Part shown: piece after piece, positions 55,743 through 64,000 of the stretch
How positions within the stretch are numbered: position 1 is the first letter of the stretch
Layout of the letters: each line of letters opens with the position of its first letter
DNA from: Lunatibacter salilacus
Lineage (GTDB): Bacteria > Bacteroidota > Bacteroidia > Cytophagales > Cyclobacteriaceae
Direction of reading: 5' to 3'
DNA: 64,000 bases
Assembly (NCBI RefSeq): GCF_009797935.1
Contig: NZ_VOLC01000025.1
Coordinates: forward strand, 26,442-90,441
The notes under the pieces: generated by a model
Told to the model about the DNA's origin: nothing
What the model saw: only the letters and a program-made list of their open reading frames with translations
Databases searched by the model: none
Made by a program: the position numbers and the translations under genes

Positions 55743-57096
55743 ATCGCAAAGAAGTTATAGGATCCTGGCTTGCAGCTCTTCGGGCGGGGGCAATTCCAAA
55801 CACCAATCCCACCGTCGCAGCCACTCCAAAGGAGAGAATAATCGACGGCATGGTAATGATGGTTGGGAATTCGGCAAAGGTTGACACCATATGTGCCAAT
55901 ACGACACCTAGAATCACGCCAATGATACCACCTGAAACGCTTATCATCACAGCTTCAAAAAGAAACTGATTCACAATATCGGATTTTTTTGCTCCCAACG
56001 AAAGTCTTAGTCCTATTTCTTTTATTCTTTCCATAACAGAGGCCAACATGATGTTCATAATCCCTATTCCTCCTACCAATAATGATATGCCGGCGATTGC
56101 CCCCAACACAATATTAAAAATATTTTGGGTGCGTTGTTGTTGCTTCAAAAGTAGTTCTGGTATGGTAATTTCGAAATCCACCACATTGAAATGACGTCTC
56201 TGTAATAGTTTAGAAATTACCTCTGCTGTAGGATTAAGTAGCTCGCTTTCCTCAACCTGTACCACTAGTTTGTCTATCTGGTGGTAATTTGAACTGCTAG
56301 ATTGATTATTGCCGCTCATCAATGCCGAACTGGTCACCAAGTCTCTGTTTTTATAGCGAACCAGCATGGTCTGTATGGGGATATAGACATCCATATTGAA
56401 GTCCCTAATTCCCAATTTAGAAATACTGGATTCAGTTACTACTCGTTCCTCTAGTATACCTATTACCTCCAGCCATTGATTCCCACTTTTGATCTTCTTT
56501 CCTATGGGATTTTCTTTGGGAAAAAACTTACTCTGTACGCTTCTTCCTATGATACAAACAGCATCGCCCTTGACAAGATTCTTTTCGCTGAACATCCGAC
56601 CCTCTCTAAGTCTGAAATCCAAAACATCGAAATAAGATGGGGTAACACCGACTAACTTTGCGGAACGGCGTAGTCCACTTTTGACAATGTATGTGTCAAA
56701 AACTATCTCGGGACTGATCTTCTTAACCCCAGGAATTGTAGTTAGAATAGCATCGACATCCTGAAGTTTAAGTCCCGGGGAGAATTTTCCTTTTTCCCGA
56801 TCCAAGCTACTATTCTCATCGACATCCTCTTCGACTTGTTCTACGATTGGAGCAACAACAATATTATTGACCCCGACAAGCTTTATTTGTTCGAGGATCT
56901 CCTGCTGGGCACCGTTGCCAATTGCCAACATCGCAATTACAGCAGCCACCCCAAATATAATCCCCAAGGCGGTCAACAGGGAACGCAACTTGTTTGCCAC
57001 TACTGCTTCAAATGCTATGTAAAGGTTGGCTAATAGCCTTTCATTCAACATAAGCCGTCTATTGGATATACCTAATCCCTTTAAAAAATTATTCAA
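55735..57096 (-). CDS. MacB-like ABC transporter permease (no fused ATPase)
   Basis: 453 residues. N-terminal AVVANKLRSLLTALGIIFGV is TM1 of the MacB/FtsX fold. A periplasmic domain of about 240 residues follows (LKLQDVDAILTTIPGVKKIS, AVCIIGRSVQSKFFPKENPI), then three TMs with IFNIVLGAIAGISLLVGGIG, IMNIMLASVMERIKEIGLRL. There is no Walker motif, so the nucleotide-binding domain must come from a separate gene, and none lies in this operon. It overlaps the adaptor gene by 8 bases. Confidence 0.92.
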   Translation of the reverse strand: MNNFLKGLGISNRRLMLNERLLANLYIAFEAVVANKLRSLLTALGIIFGVAAVIAMLAIGNGAQQEILEQIKLVGVNNIVVAPIVEQVEEDVDENSSLDREKGKFSPGLKLQDVDAILTTIPGVKKISPEIVFDTYIVKSGLRRSAKLVGVTPSYFDVLDFRLREGRMFSEKNLVKGDAVCIIGRSVQSKFFPKENPIGKKIKSGNQWLEVIGILEERVVTESSISKLGIRDFNMDVYIPIQTMLVRYKNRDLVTSSALMSGNNQSSSSNYHQIDKLVVQVEESELLNPTAEVISKLLQRRHFNVVDFEITIPELLLKQQQRTQNIFNIVLGAIAGISLLVGGIGIMNIMLASVMERIKEIGLRLSLGAKKSDIVNQFLFEAVMISVSGGIIGVILGVVLAHMVSTFAEFPTIITMPSIILSFGVAATVGLVFGIAPARRAASQDPITSLRYE

Positions 57097-58414
57097 TACC
57101 TTCTTTTAAAAATCCTTGACTTCTGTCAGCTGTAACCCTGGGCGCATCCAAGTCCAAATTTCTTTTTCCATTCAATTCTTCCAACAACTTCACTGCTAAA
57201 TTATCCCCCCAACTGGGCGTGGAAAGATATACTTTATCCCCTGGATTCAACCCTTTCTCAATAACTACGTCATTGGCATTGGTTAGTCCCATCAGAACTT
57301 CCTGCTTAACACCGTTTTTCAAATAGACATAATTAATACTGTCATTTTCTACGTTGATGGCTTCCAAAGGAATGTACATGACATCATTCAGTTCATCCGC
57401 AATGATAGCATTACTTGTGGTCATGGACGGACGTAGGAGGTCATCACTTTCATTTACCCGTATAATTACCTCAAAAACTTTTGCGTCAGAATTTGGACGT
57501 TGCTGACCTACATTTGCCACTTTAGTTACCTTGCCGGTAAATTTTTTATCAGGAAATGCATCCAATCCAATTTCTACTTCCTGCCCGATTTTTACCCTAC
57601 GGATATCCACCTCGTTGATATAGGTAATACTCTGCATAGTAGTAAGGTCAGGAAGCGTCGCGACAACAGGATTCCAAGAGCTTATCTGAGATCCGTCCTT
57701 CACTTTAGATCCTCTGTTTGTCACATAGATGACCATCCCATCCTGGGGAGCATTTACTACAAACTTATCTAAAACTTCCACCATTTGATCCACTTCCAAA
57801 TTCACCTCCCTGAGTTTGGACCCAATTTCAATCATTCTAGCCCGTTCTTGAAGTGTCTTGATCCGATACCTCTCGATTGCTTGTTCAAGTTCACGCTTAG
57901 CTTTTTCAGCGTTATATTGATTTTGTTTGATTATCGCAGGTGGTTCGTATTGGGACTGCTCTAATATTAGTTCTTGTTCCTGAACAATATATTCCATATT
58001 AAGTATATTGTCCCGCTCTTGTCTTAAGTTAAGCGAAGTATCTAATTGAATTTGTTCAAACTGGGCTTTTGTCTGTTCAAGATCAAGGCGCTTATCTTCA
58101 ATTCGACCAAACAATTCCGTCTTATCAATGGATGCGATAAAATCACCTTCCTTTACTACAGTTCCTTCATCCACCATTTTGTCAATGGTGAAATTTCCGA
58201 TCCTAAATCTCCTCGCGTCACTGGGACCAAACACCTGAACAGATCGGAGGGCTTCCAATTCTCCGGTTGTGGTAATTTCGACTTTAAACTTACCCTGTAC
58301 GACTGAGGCTGTAATGTCATGGATCCCTCCCGGACCACTGGAGCCCAATGAAAAGTATAAAATGACAATAACAATGACACTCCCAACGAGTACGTATAAT
58401 AGGTTCTTATTCAT
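57089..58414 (-). CDS. HlyD/MacA-type periplasmic adaptor
   Basis: About 441 residues from the ATG at 58412-58414 (MNKNLLYVLVGSVIVIVILY), which is a one-TM signal-anchor; a longer frame adds an upstream stretch of no value. Lipoyl-type half motifs flank a coiled coil: VDEGTVVKEGDFIASIDKTE, QYNAEKAKRELEQAIERYRI, and VNAPQDGMVIYVTNRGSKVK. YINEVDIRRVKIGQEVEIGL is the beta-barrel domain. Links the permease to TolC. First gene of the adaptor - permease - TolC - Nudix operon. Confidence 0.93.
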   Translation of the reverse strand: MNKNLLYVLVGSVIVIVILYFSLGSSGPGGIHDITASVVQGKFKVEITTTGELEALRSVQVFGPSDARRFRIGNFTIDKMVDEGTVVKEGDFIASIDKTELFGRIEDKRLDLEQTKAQFEQIQLDTSLNLRQERDNILNMEYIVQEQELILEQSQYEPPAIIKQNQYNAEKAKRELEQAIERYRIKTLQERARMIEIGSKLREVNLEVDQMVEVLDKFVVNAPQDGMVIYVTNRGSKVKDGSQISSWNPVVATLPDLTTMQSITYINEVDIRRVKIGQEVEIGLDAFPDKKFTGKVTKVANVGQQRPNSDAKVFEVIIRVNESDDLLRPSMTTSNAIIADELNDVMYIPLEAINVENDSINYVYLKNGVKQEVLMGLTNANDVVIEKGLNPGDKVYLSTPSWGDNLAVKLLEELNGKRNLDLDAPRVTADRSQGFLKEGIE

Positions 58415-58651
58415 CAATTTGTAATTTATAACTACAAATTTAAACTTTTCTATGGCAAAAACTTTCCCAGTAAGCATTTTATATCACCACTAACATAAAT
58501 TCTATCTGACAACCATGTAGATGGACTGAATTGCGTGTCTAAACGCTGCCATTCCAAAACATCCATAGAAGGCATAATATAACATCAATTACCTAAAAAA
58601 TTTTAGACAAATGTGGAGATGACGGTATCGGTACGGATAATTTTCAAAGTA

Positions 58652-58779
58652 CCTTAAATCCGCAAACCCTCCAGGTTTTGTGTATAATCTGCTAGTTGTT
58701 CAAATTAAACAGTTGAAACCTGGAGGGTTTTTTCTTCATAAGGATCACCCGGTTACTGGAAAGTACTGCGGAATTTAGG
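58652..58779 (+). repeat. Imperfect-palindromic intergenic repeat, copy 2
   Basis: CCTTAAATCCGC at the left and GCGGAATTTAGG at the right are imperfect inverted ends. Inside are AACCCTCCAGGTTTT and AAACCTGGAGGGTTTTTT, which can pair into a long hairpin, with CTAGTTGTTCAAATT in the loop. The same ordered blocks are present in reverse at 34413-34536. It lies in the 410-base divergent gap 58415-58824; nothing else was seen there. Confidence 0.8.
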
Positions 58780-58824
58780 AAGTATGTTTACCTTGCGAGT
58801 TCAAATTTCCCATATTGAATCCCA

Positions 58825-59589
58825 ATGAAGACACTAATAAGCTGGACGATCCGCTATATTCCCCGTAAATACTTACAGCTATTCAGCCATCTGTTTCTGA
58901 GAGTGGCTGCTATTTTTTACCGCGGTGACAGCGTTCTATGCAATGTATGCGGGCATAGGCTGAGAAAGTTCCTGCCCTATGGTCGAAAAGCAAGAGAAAA
59001 TGCACTCTGTCCTCACTGTCTTGCCCTTGAAAGACACAGGCTCATGTGGCTCTTTTTGGAAGAAAAAACTGGGTTTTTCAAAGATGATCTTAAGGTCCTG
59101 CACGTGGCACCGGAACTATGTTTTATCGATAGATTTAACCAATTGCCCAATTTGGAATATATCACAGGAGATTTGGAATCACCCCTGGCGCAGGTAAAAA
59201 TGGATATACATCATATCCCATTTGAAGCCCAAAGTTTTGATGTTGTTTTTTGTAATCACGTTCTGGAGCATGTCGCCGACGACATTGCCGCGTGTAAAGA
59301 GATCAATAGAGTGTTAAAATATGGTGGCTGGGGTATCATACAATCTCCCGTTTATTCCATGGAGAAGACCGTCGAGGACGATTCTATCACCGATCCCGTT
59401 GAACGCGAAAGAGTTTTTGGACAAAGAGACCATGTGAGAAAATACGGTAAGGACTATGCAGCCCGGCTACGCAAATCGGGACTTCAGATTGAGGAAGATA
59501 CCTTTGTAACTAGCATACCTGCCGACCTAGTCAAACGGCATGGACTACCCCCTGAGGAAATTATCTTCGTTTGCCGAAAAGGAGCTTAG
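58825..59589 (+). CDS. SAM-dependent methyltransferase with N-terminal zinc-ribbon-like motif
   Basis: 254 residues. The N-terminal part has CNVCGHRLRKFLPYGRKARE and ENALCPHCLALERHRLMW, a C-x2-C...C-x2-C zinc knuckle. The methyltransferase part shows LKVLHVAPELCFIDRF, ITGDLESPLAQVKMDIHHIP, FDVVFCNHVLEHVADD and INRVLKYGGWGIIQSPVYS. Class I methyltransferase of an unknown acceptor. Stands alone on the plus strand, opposite the glycosyltransferase operon. Confidence 0.88.
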   Translation: MKTLISWTIRYIPRKYLQLFSHLFLRVAAIFYRGDSVLCNVCGHRLRKFLPYGRKARENALCPHCLALERHRLMWLFLEEKTGFFKDDLKVLHVAPELCFIDRFNQLPNLEYITGDLESPLAQVKMDIHHIPFEAQSFDVVFCNHVLEHVADDIAACKEINRVLKYGGWGIIQSPVYSMEKTVEDDSITDPVERERVFGQRDHVRKYGKDYAARLRKSGLQIEEDTFVTSIPADLVKRHGLPPEEIIFVCRKGA

Positions 59590-59617
59590 AATACTAGATA
59601 TAGGGAGAAAGATCAGT

Positions 59618-60568
59618 TTATTTGTACAACCACTGTCTTAAAAATCCGGCACCGTACGCCGCTAGCTGTCCGACAGACGTAACAAATGCAAGGGTGCCTA
59701 CTAAAATAGAACGGTTACCCCATGTGGAAGAAATCACCACGCCCAGCCCCCAACATAAATATACTCCGACCAAAATCGGGAATAAGGCGGGGCTAAGAAG
59801 TGAAACTAGCGGGATTGCAAACAAGCCCAATAGAAATAGGACTGGTAAAACGTGGACAAACTGAACCGCATCTGGATGATAGGTGGAAATATGTACTCTA
59901 TTTCTGCCAAATTGGAAGCTCTGCCTCAAAAAGGAAACAAACGTGTTTTTTCTATGGTGAAACACATAGGCTTCCTGTACCAACTCCAACCGAAACCCAG
60001 CTTTTTTAATCCGCAAACTAATCTCAATATCTTCAGCCATATTTGGGTCAATAAATCCCCCAACCCGGTCAAACACTTTCCGGGAAAACCCCATATTGAA
60101 GCCACGGGCCTGAAATTTTGACGGATCCTTCATTTTGCCCCGAATCCCCCCAGTAGTCCAAAAAGAAGTCATACTGAAGTTCATGGCTTTTTGAAAAGCA
60201 GAGAATCCCTCACCCGCATCATCCGGTCCTCCAAAGGCATCAAGGTTTCTGGATTGAATGGCCCTATATAATTTTACCAGATACCCCTTTGGCAAGACAC
60301 AGTCGGAATCGAAGAATATAAAAAAGTCTCCTTTAGCAAGAGAAATGCCCCTATTTCGGGCAAAACCCTGCCCTGTGTTTTCTTGAAAGACATAGCTCAG
60401 GTTTATACGCTCATTAAAAGGGGCTATACGCTCCTTGCATGTAAGGGTGGAGCCATCCTCTACCACGATGACCTCAAATAGAATGTTCTCCTGAAGACTA
60501 ATACTTTCAAGAAGCTCCACAATCTCATCAGGTCTATTAAATACTGGAATGATGATGGAAAAAAACAT
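59618..60568 (-). CDS. Family 2 glycosyltransferase with C-terminal membrane helices
   Basis: 316 residues. GT-A motifs: FFSIIIPVFNRPDEIVELLE, DGSTLTCKERIAPF, FIFFDSDCVLPKGYLVKLYR (DSD), then FGGPDDAGEG and EDIEISLRIKKAGF. Hydrophobic helices VLPVLFLLGLFAIPLVSLLS and SVGQLAAYGAGFL follow. It transfers a sugar, likely to lipid or a surface glycan. It overlaps the next glycosyltransferase gene by 1 base. Confidence 0.93.
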   Translation of the reverse strand: MFFSIIIPVFNRPDEIVELLESISLQENILFEVIVVEDGSTLTCKERIAPFNERINLSYVFQENTGQGFARNRGISLAKGDFFIFFDSDCVLPKGYLVKLYRAIQSRNLDAFGGPDDAGEGFSAFQKAMNFSMTSFWTTGGIRGKMKDPSKFQARGFNMGFSRKVFDRVGGFIDPNMAEDIEISLRIKKAGFRLELVQEAYVFHHRKNTFVSFLRQSFQFGRNRVHISTYHPDAVQFVHVLPVLFLLGLFAIPLVSLLSPALFPILVGVYLCWGLGVVISSTWGNRSILVGTLAFVTSVGQLAAYGAGFLRQWLYK

Positions 60569-61530
60569 TATTCCAGCAAGTTTATCTCCTCGGAAATAGT
60601 GTAGTCCGATCTATGGGAGTTGTTTGACGTCATCATCTCAGCCAAAAAACCGGTCAAAAACAGTTGTACCCCAACTATAAGGGCGACCAAGGCCAGAAAA
60701 AACAGCGGCTGTTCAGTGATTTCCCTTACAGGTATCCCTTTGTTAAGGCCATTTATCTTCTCTATGATTAGTTTGATCGTGATGATAAAGCCAGATAGGA
60801 AGGAAATGGTACCCAAAGTACCAAAAAAGTGCATGGGTTTTTTCTTGTAACGGTTGACAAACGATACAGATATCAAGTCAAGAAATCCATTAATAAAGCG
60901 CTCCAATCCAAATTTTGTGTAGCCATATTTTCTAGGTCTATGGACTACCTCCTTTTCACCTATTTTATCAAATCCCTGCCAATTGGCAATCAAAGGGATA
61001 TACCTGTGCATTTCCCCGTAAATGTGAATGTTTTTGACAACCTTATTTTGATAGGCTTTCAAGCCGCAATTAAAATCATGGAGCTTTATTCCGGATATCA
61101 AGCGGGTGACTGCATTGAAGAACCGCGAAGGAATGGTTTTACTAATCGGGTCATGACGTTTCCTTTTCCAACCAGATACTAAATGATATCCCTCTTTAGA
61201 TATCATTTGATAGAGTGAGTGAATCTCCTGTGGAGAGTCTTGCAGGTCGGCATCCATAGTAATGACCACCTCGCCTTGGGCTTTTGAGAAGCCTACATCC
61301 AAAGCAGCGGATTTACCATAGTTACGGATAAATTCAACACCTTTTATCCGCGAATCCTTGTTTGCCAATTCCTTTATCACATCCCATGACCTATCCGTAC
61401 TGCCATCATTCACCAGTATTACCTCGTAAGTATATTGATGAATTTCCATTTCCTTACTTATCCAAGCCGTCAATTCCGGCAGGGATTCTTCTTCATTGAA
61501 AACTGGTATGACAACGGATATTTGTAGCAT
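60568..61530 (-). CDS. Family 2 glycosyltransferase, DPM/GtrB type
   Basis: 320 residues. ISVVIPVFNEEESLPELTAW opens the GT-A fold, VILVNDGSTDRSWDVIKELA and TMDADLQDSPQEIHSLY (DAD metal motif) follow. Two C-terminal TMs (FFGTLGTISFLSGFIITIKL and FFLALVALIVGVQLFLTGFL) are as in dolichol-phosphate-mannose and GtrB-like enzymes. It probably makes a polyprenyl-phosphate sugar. Co-transcribed with the flanking genes. Confidence 0.94.
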   Translation of the reverse strand: MLQISVVIPVFNEEESLPELTAWISKEMEIHQYTYEVILVNDGSTDRSWDVIKELANKDSRIKGVEFIRNYGKSAALDVGFSKAQGEVVITMDADLQDSPQEIHSLYQMISKEGYHLVSGWKRKRHDPISKTIPSRFFNAVTRLISGIKLHDFNCGLKAYQNKVVKNIHIYGEMHRYIPLIANWQGFDKIGEKEVVHRPRKYGYTKFGLERFINGFLDLISVSFVNRYKKKPMHFFGTLGTISFLSGFIITIKLIIEKINGLNKGIPVREITEQPLFFLALVALIVGVQLFLTGFLAEMMTSNNSHRSDYTISEEINLLE

Positions 61531-61536
61531 TCAAAA

Positions 61537-62076
61537 TTAGTAGTCCAATGAAGTGTCCTTCTTTTTAATTATGGCAGCGATTATCAGGGCCAAGACTGCA
61601 TATATAATGAGGCCTATCCCAAAACTTTTCATCTGTCCGGCAGGGGTATAGTTTACCTCCAGCCCTCCACGCATCTCATCAATCTGATCACCTGTTATGC
61701 TGTCCCCAGCCCCAAACCTGTCCATCATCGACAGCATTGATTCTAGCTGGCTTTCTACGAGTAGTTCTGGAAGTTGCGGATCGATCACTTGATATAAAAG
61801 TATGTTTCCCAACATGGCAATAACACCGCATACTATCAGGGTTACAAAGGCAAACTGAAAAGCAGGGCCAAAGGCTAAAAAGCCTCCTTTGGCTTTCCTG
61901 AAATTAAACCCAGCATAAAGAATAAGGCCAAAAAACAAAATCAAAGCAAGAATCCCAAACCACATTGAAACCAATAAAGTGTAGTCCACAAAATATAACA
62001 GGAGAGTGATTATCACCATAATGAGCCCGATATATACGCCTACTTTGGCAGCATAAGCAATAGGAGATGTTTCCAT
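61537..62076 (-). CDS. DUF4199 membrane protein (second of two)
   Basis: 179 residues with four TMs: AAKVGVYIGLIMVIITLLLY, SMWFGILALILFFGLILYAG, FAFVTLIVCGVIAMLGNILL and GIGLIIYAVLALIIAAIIKK. Between TM2 and TM3, NFRKAKGGFLAFGPAFQFAF is the DUF4199 motif. It lies 5 bases from the other DUF4199 gene and 6 from the glycosyltransferase. Function unknown. Confidence 0.9.
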   Translation of the reverse strand: METSPIAYAAKVGVYIGLIMVIITLLLYFVDYTLLVSMWFGILALILFFGLILYAGFNFRKAKGGFLAFGPAFQFAFVTLIVCGVIAMLGNILLYQVIDPQLPELLVESQLESMLSMMDRFGAGDSITGDQIDEMRGGLEVNYTPAGQMKSFGIGLIIYAVLALIIAAIIKKKDTSLDY

Positions 62077-62081
62077 GACGA

Positions 62082-62597
62082 TTAAGTATTTAAAGTTCTT
62101 TTTAAAATTATAGAAATTAAAATTGTAAAGAACAATCCCGGAATAACTTTTCTCAAAAAATCATTCATTATTACGTCCCATGTAGTCATTTGTTGGATAT
62201 TTACATAGGTTTCGTCAAATGCCTGTTGGTTTAGCTGCTCAACCAGGATATCCCGCTTCTCATTGAGTAAATTAATATTCATACTTTTAAAGGTCTCAAA
62301 AACCTCAGGTTCAAACGCAATAAAAACCCCAATAAAAGTTGCCGAAATCACTGCCATCAATGTGTACACAAAGAATCCAACGGTCATACCCTGCCCGAAA
62401 AACAATTCACCTCCGTTAAACTTATCCCTAAACTGCTTTATACCAATGAATACGAAAACCGGCGTGATGATATATCCAAAAACAAGAACCATACTTATAG
62501 GCTCAATTTCCAATAAATACATCAACAAGAATCCAACAACACACAAAATACCCGCTGTAAAACCAAATGGATAAGCAGCGTTGAAATACCTATTCAT
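62082..62597 (-). CDS. DUF4199 membrane protein (first of two)
   Basis: 171 residues with four TMs: YPFGFTAGILCVVGFLLMYL, EPISMVLVFGYIITPVFVFI, GMTVGFFVYTLMAVISATFI and IPGLFFTILISIILKRTLNT. QFRDKFNGGELFFGQGMTVG matches the DUF4199 central motif. It overlaps the end of the dihydroorotase-like gene by 8 bases. Two diverged paralogues in tandem suggest an ancient duplication. Function unknown. Confidence 0.9.
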   Translation of the reverse strand: MNRYFNAAYPFGFTAGILCVVGFLLMYLLEIEPISMVLVFGYIITPVFVFIGIKQFRDKFNGGELFFGQGMTVGFFVYTLMAVISATFIGVFIAFEPEVFETFKSMNINLLNEKRDILVEQLNQQAFDETYVNIQQMTTWDVIMNDFLRKVIPGLFFTILISIILKRTLNT

Positions 62598-63837
62598 CGA
62601 TTTTCACCATTTTCTGTCCATTCACTACATACCTTACCTTACCAGCTACTTCAGCATTGAACCAAGGTGAATTTTGGCTTAAAGAGGGATTAGAAGCCGC
62701 ATCAAATTTCCATATAGCTTTGGGATCAAATACCGTTAGACTGCGCATTTCTCCCTCTTCCATCTTAATCACCCGCGCTGGTCCCTTGGTGATTTTATCA
62801 ATCAGCAGTGGCCAACCCAGTTCCTTTTCCAATAAAGAGAGGCCAGCAGCAAACGTCTGAATACCTGCCATACCAAACGGGGCCAAGTCGAATTCCATAT
62901 GCTTGGAATCAAAGTCATGGGGAATGTGATTAGAAACTATTGCATCTATGGTCCCATCGGTAAGACCTTCGACCAAGGCTTCCCTGTCCTCACGGGTTCG
63001 AAATGGTGGCATTACTTTTAAGGCCGTATTAAAATCCGACAAATCTTCATCCAAAAACAACAACTGATACAGGGATACGTCCGACGTAACCTGCAAACCA
63101 TCCGCTTTTGCCTGTCGAATAAGTCTTACGCCTTCAGCCGTACTTAAAGTTTGAAAATGCAGGTTTCCCCCACTATATCTTAAAATAGCCAGGTTTTTCT
63201 GTATAGCTACTTCTTCAGCAAGTGTGGGGATACCCTTCAAACCTAACAGCGTGGAACTATATCCCTCATGCATCTGCCCATAAAGTGCCAACATGGGGTC
63301 ATAGGCCTGGTCAAAAAGGATTCCGTCAAACTTTTGAAGATATTGTAAAGCCTTGGTCATCCGGTCTGAATGCGAAAGCGGGTTAGTTCCTTCCCCAAAA
63401 ATCCGTATTCCCTGGTCATGTAGATCCAGCATCTCCGTAAAATCTTCGCCAAGGATATCCTTGGTAATAGCAGCCTGAATATGCAATGTAGGGAAAAATT
63501 GCCTCGCCCTTTGTTGTACAAAGGCGATCTCATTTTTGGATTGTAAGGCAGGTTTCGTGTTTGGCAGTATGACCGCTTGGGCGAAGCCGCCATACGCAAG
63601 TGTCTGGCAAAGGCTCTCCAACGTCTCCCTGTATTCCATACCCGGTTCACCTGCAAAGCAACGAAGATCTATCCATCCCGATGAACCCAATAAACCTGAA
63701 CAGTCTAAATAGTCGTGAGAGGTGTCATTTGAATTCGCAGAGATCTTCTCAATTTTTTGTCCATCATACAAATAATCCGCAGGCTCTGAGGTTTTATCAG
63801 AAGTGATTAATTGAAGTGATTGGAAAACTGTACCCAT
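62590..63837 (-). CDS. Dihydroorotase-like protein lacking metal ligands (PyrC-prime type)
   Basis: 415 residues from the ATG at 63835-63837 (MGTVFQSLQLITSDKTSEPA); a longer frame to 63909 adds a non-conserved tail. The overall dihydroorotase layout is clear: SSGWIDLRCFAGEPGMEYRE, AYGGFAQAVILPNTKPALQS, GNLHFQTLSTAEGVRLIRQA and LAPFGMAGIQTFAAGLSLLE. The HxH of the metal site is RCF, the carboxylated-Lys segment reads GIRIFGEG, the VHAED-type site is LFDQAYD, the HHL site is YQL, and TDHAPH is SNHIPH. The catalytic site is thus gone. Family precedent (Pseudomonas PyrC-prime) is a structural partner of aspartate transcarbamoylase. First gene of a five-gene operon. Confidence 0.88.
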   Translation of the reverse strand: MGTVFQSLQLITSDKTSEPADYLYDGQKIEKISANSNDTSHDYLDCSGLLGSSGWIDLRCFAGEPGMEYRETLESLCQTLAYGGFAQAVILPNTKPALQSKNEIAFVQQRARQFFPTLHIQAAITKDILGEDFTEMLDLHDQGIRIFGEGTNPLSHSDRMTKALQYLQKFDGILFDQAYDPMLALYGQMHEGYSSTLLGLKGIPTLAEEVAIQKNLAILRYSGGNLHFQTLSTAEGVRLIRQAKADGLQVTSDVSLYQLLFLDEDLSDFNTALKVMPPFRTREDREALVEGLTDGTIDAIVSNHIPHDFDSKHMEFDLAPFGMAGIQTFAAGLSLLEKELGWPLLIDKITKGPARVIKMEEGEMRSLTVFDPKAIWKFDAASNPSLSQNSPWFNAEVAGKVRYVVNGQKMVKIDE

Positions 63838-63963
63838 ATAAAAATTATTTGTGCAAAACTGCAATTTTATTAGGTAAAAAGGAAATTTATGAACGACTTG
63901 ATGGCTCAAATCGCAAATATTTATAGGTACTATAATTCCATTGTATTCAAAACCTATAAACGC

Positions 63964-63992
63964 AAAAAAGCCCCGAACGTATGTTCGGGGCT
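63964..63992 (-). terminator. Rho-independent terminator of a minus-strand gene beyond the right edge
   Basis: AGCCCCGAAC and GTTCGGGGCT form a perfect 10-bp stem with a 4-base loop. On the minus strand it is followed by TTTTTT, so it ends a transcript entering from the right of the window. Confidence 0.88.
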
Positions 63993-64000
63993 TGTGATAG

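Overview
The window reads as a chromosomal segment of a member of the Bacteroidota. SusC/SusD pairs, DUF3823, DUF4199, DUF5687, DUF3078, AT-rich leaders with TAnnTTTG-type promoter elements and a tmRNA tag of Bacteroidota type (GESNYAMAA) all point there. The mix of paired quinoproteins with fused cytochrome c domains and a GH71/99-like polysaccharide locus suggests Cytophagales, perhaps Cyclobacteriaceae; that rank is inference, with no 16S in the window.

Left part (1-23.6 kb) is accessory and catabolic. It opens with the N-terminus of a SusC receptor (minus, cut by the edge) and a broken gene. Next come a secreted CBM9-like protein with a GSDH-type quinoprotein carrying cytochrome c, a decayed stretch, a secreted deacetylase-like protein and several gene remnants (SRPBCC/DoxX, GNAT). 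A plus-strand polysaccharide utilisation locus follows: beta-helix protein, SusC, SusD, DUF3823 lipoprotein and GH71/99-like hydrolase. Facing it are a second quinoprotein dehydrogenase with cytochrome c and a ManD-family enolase, both minus. The island ends with an 847-residue membrane protein that joins an extracellular LamG-like/kelch sensor to a cytoplasmic SARP-like DNA-binding and BTAD module. It is the best candidate regulator of the locus and the most unusual protein in the window.

Middle part (23.9-26.5 kb) is a repeat cluster. A small 85-residue gene with a conserved ~175-bp leader occurs intact once (23.9 kb), once split by a tandem insertion (25.4 kb), and once as a fragment joined to half a GNAT gene (7.3 kb). 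An unrecognised winged-helix-like gene sits between the first two. The tmRNA gene ssrA follows on the minus strand with promoter and terminator.

Right part (27-64 kb) is mostly core-type: FrnE-like oxidoreductase, sulfite-dehydrogenase-like Mo protein with cytochrome c, ABC/DUF5687 exporter, GNAT, DUF481 barrel, dnaX, DUF3078, LysM lytic transglycosylase, O-methyltransferase, M16 peptidase and aminopeptidase P. dnaX is split by an A10 run, giving a short (gamma-like) and a long (tau-like) product by -1 shift. Then come a TRADD-N-associated-type membrane protein, dienelactone hydrolase, MFS carrier, CDGSH protein, DUF4886, a subtilase with a small propeptide-like partner, Nudix, and a MacB-type efflux operon with no ATPase gene. 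A five-gene operon closes the window (dihydroorotase-like protein lacking its metal ligands, two DUF4199 proteins, two GT2 glycosyltransferases). Two ~125-bp imperfect-palindromic repeats lie in opposite orientation in divergent intergenic gaps at 34.4 and 58.7 kb.
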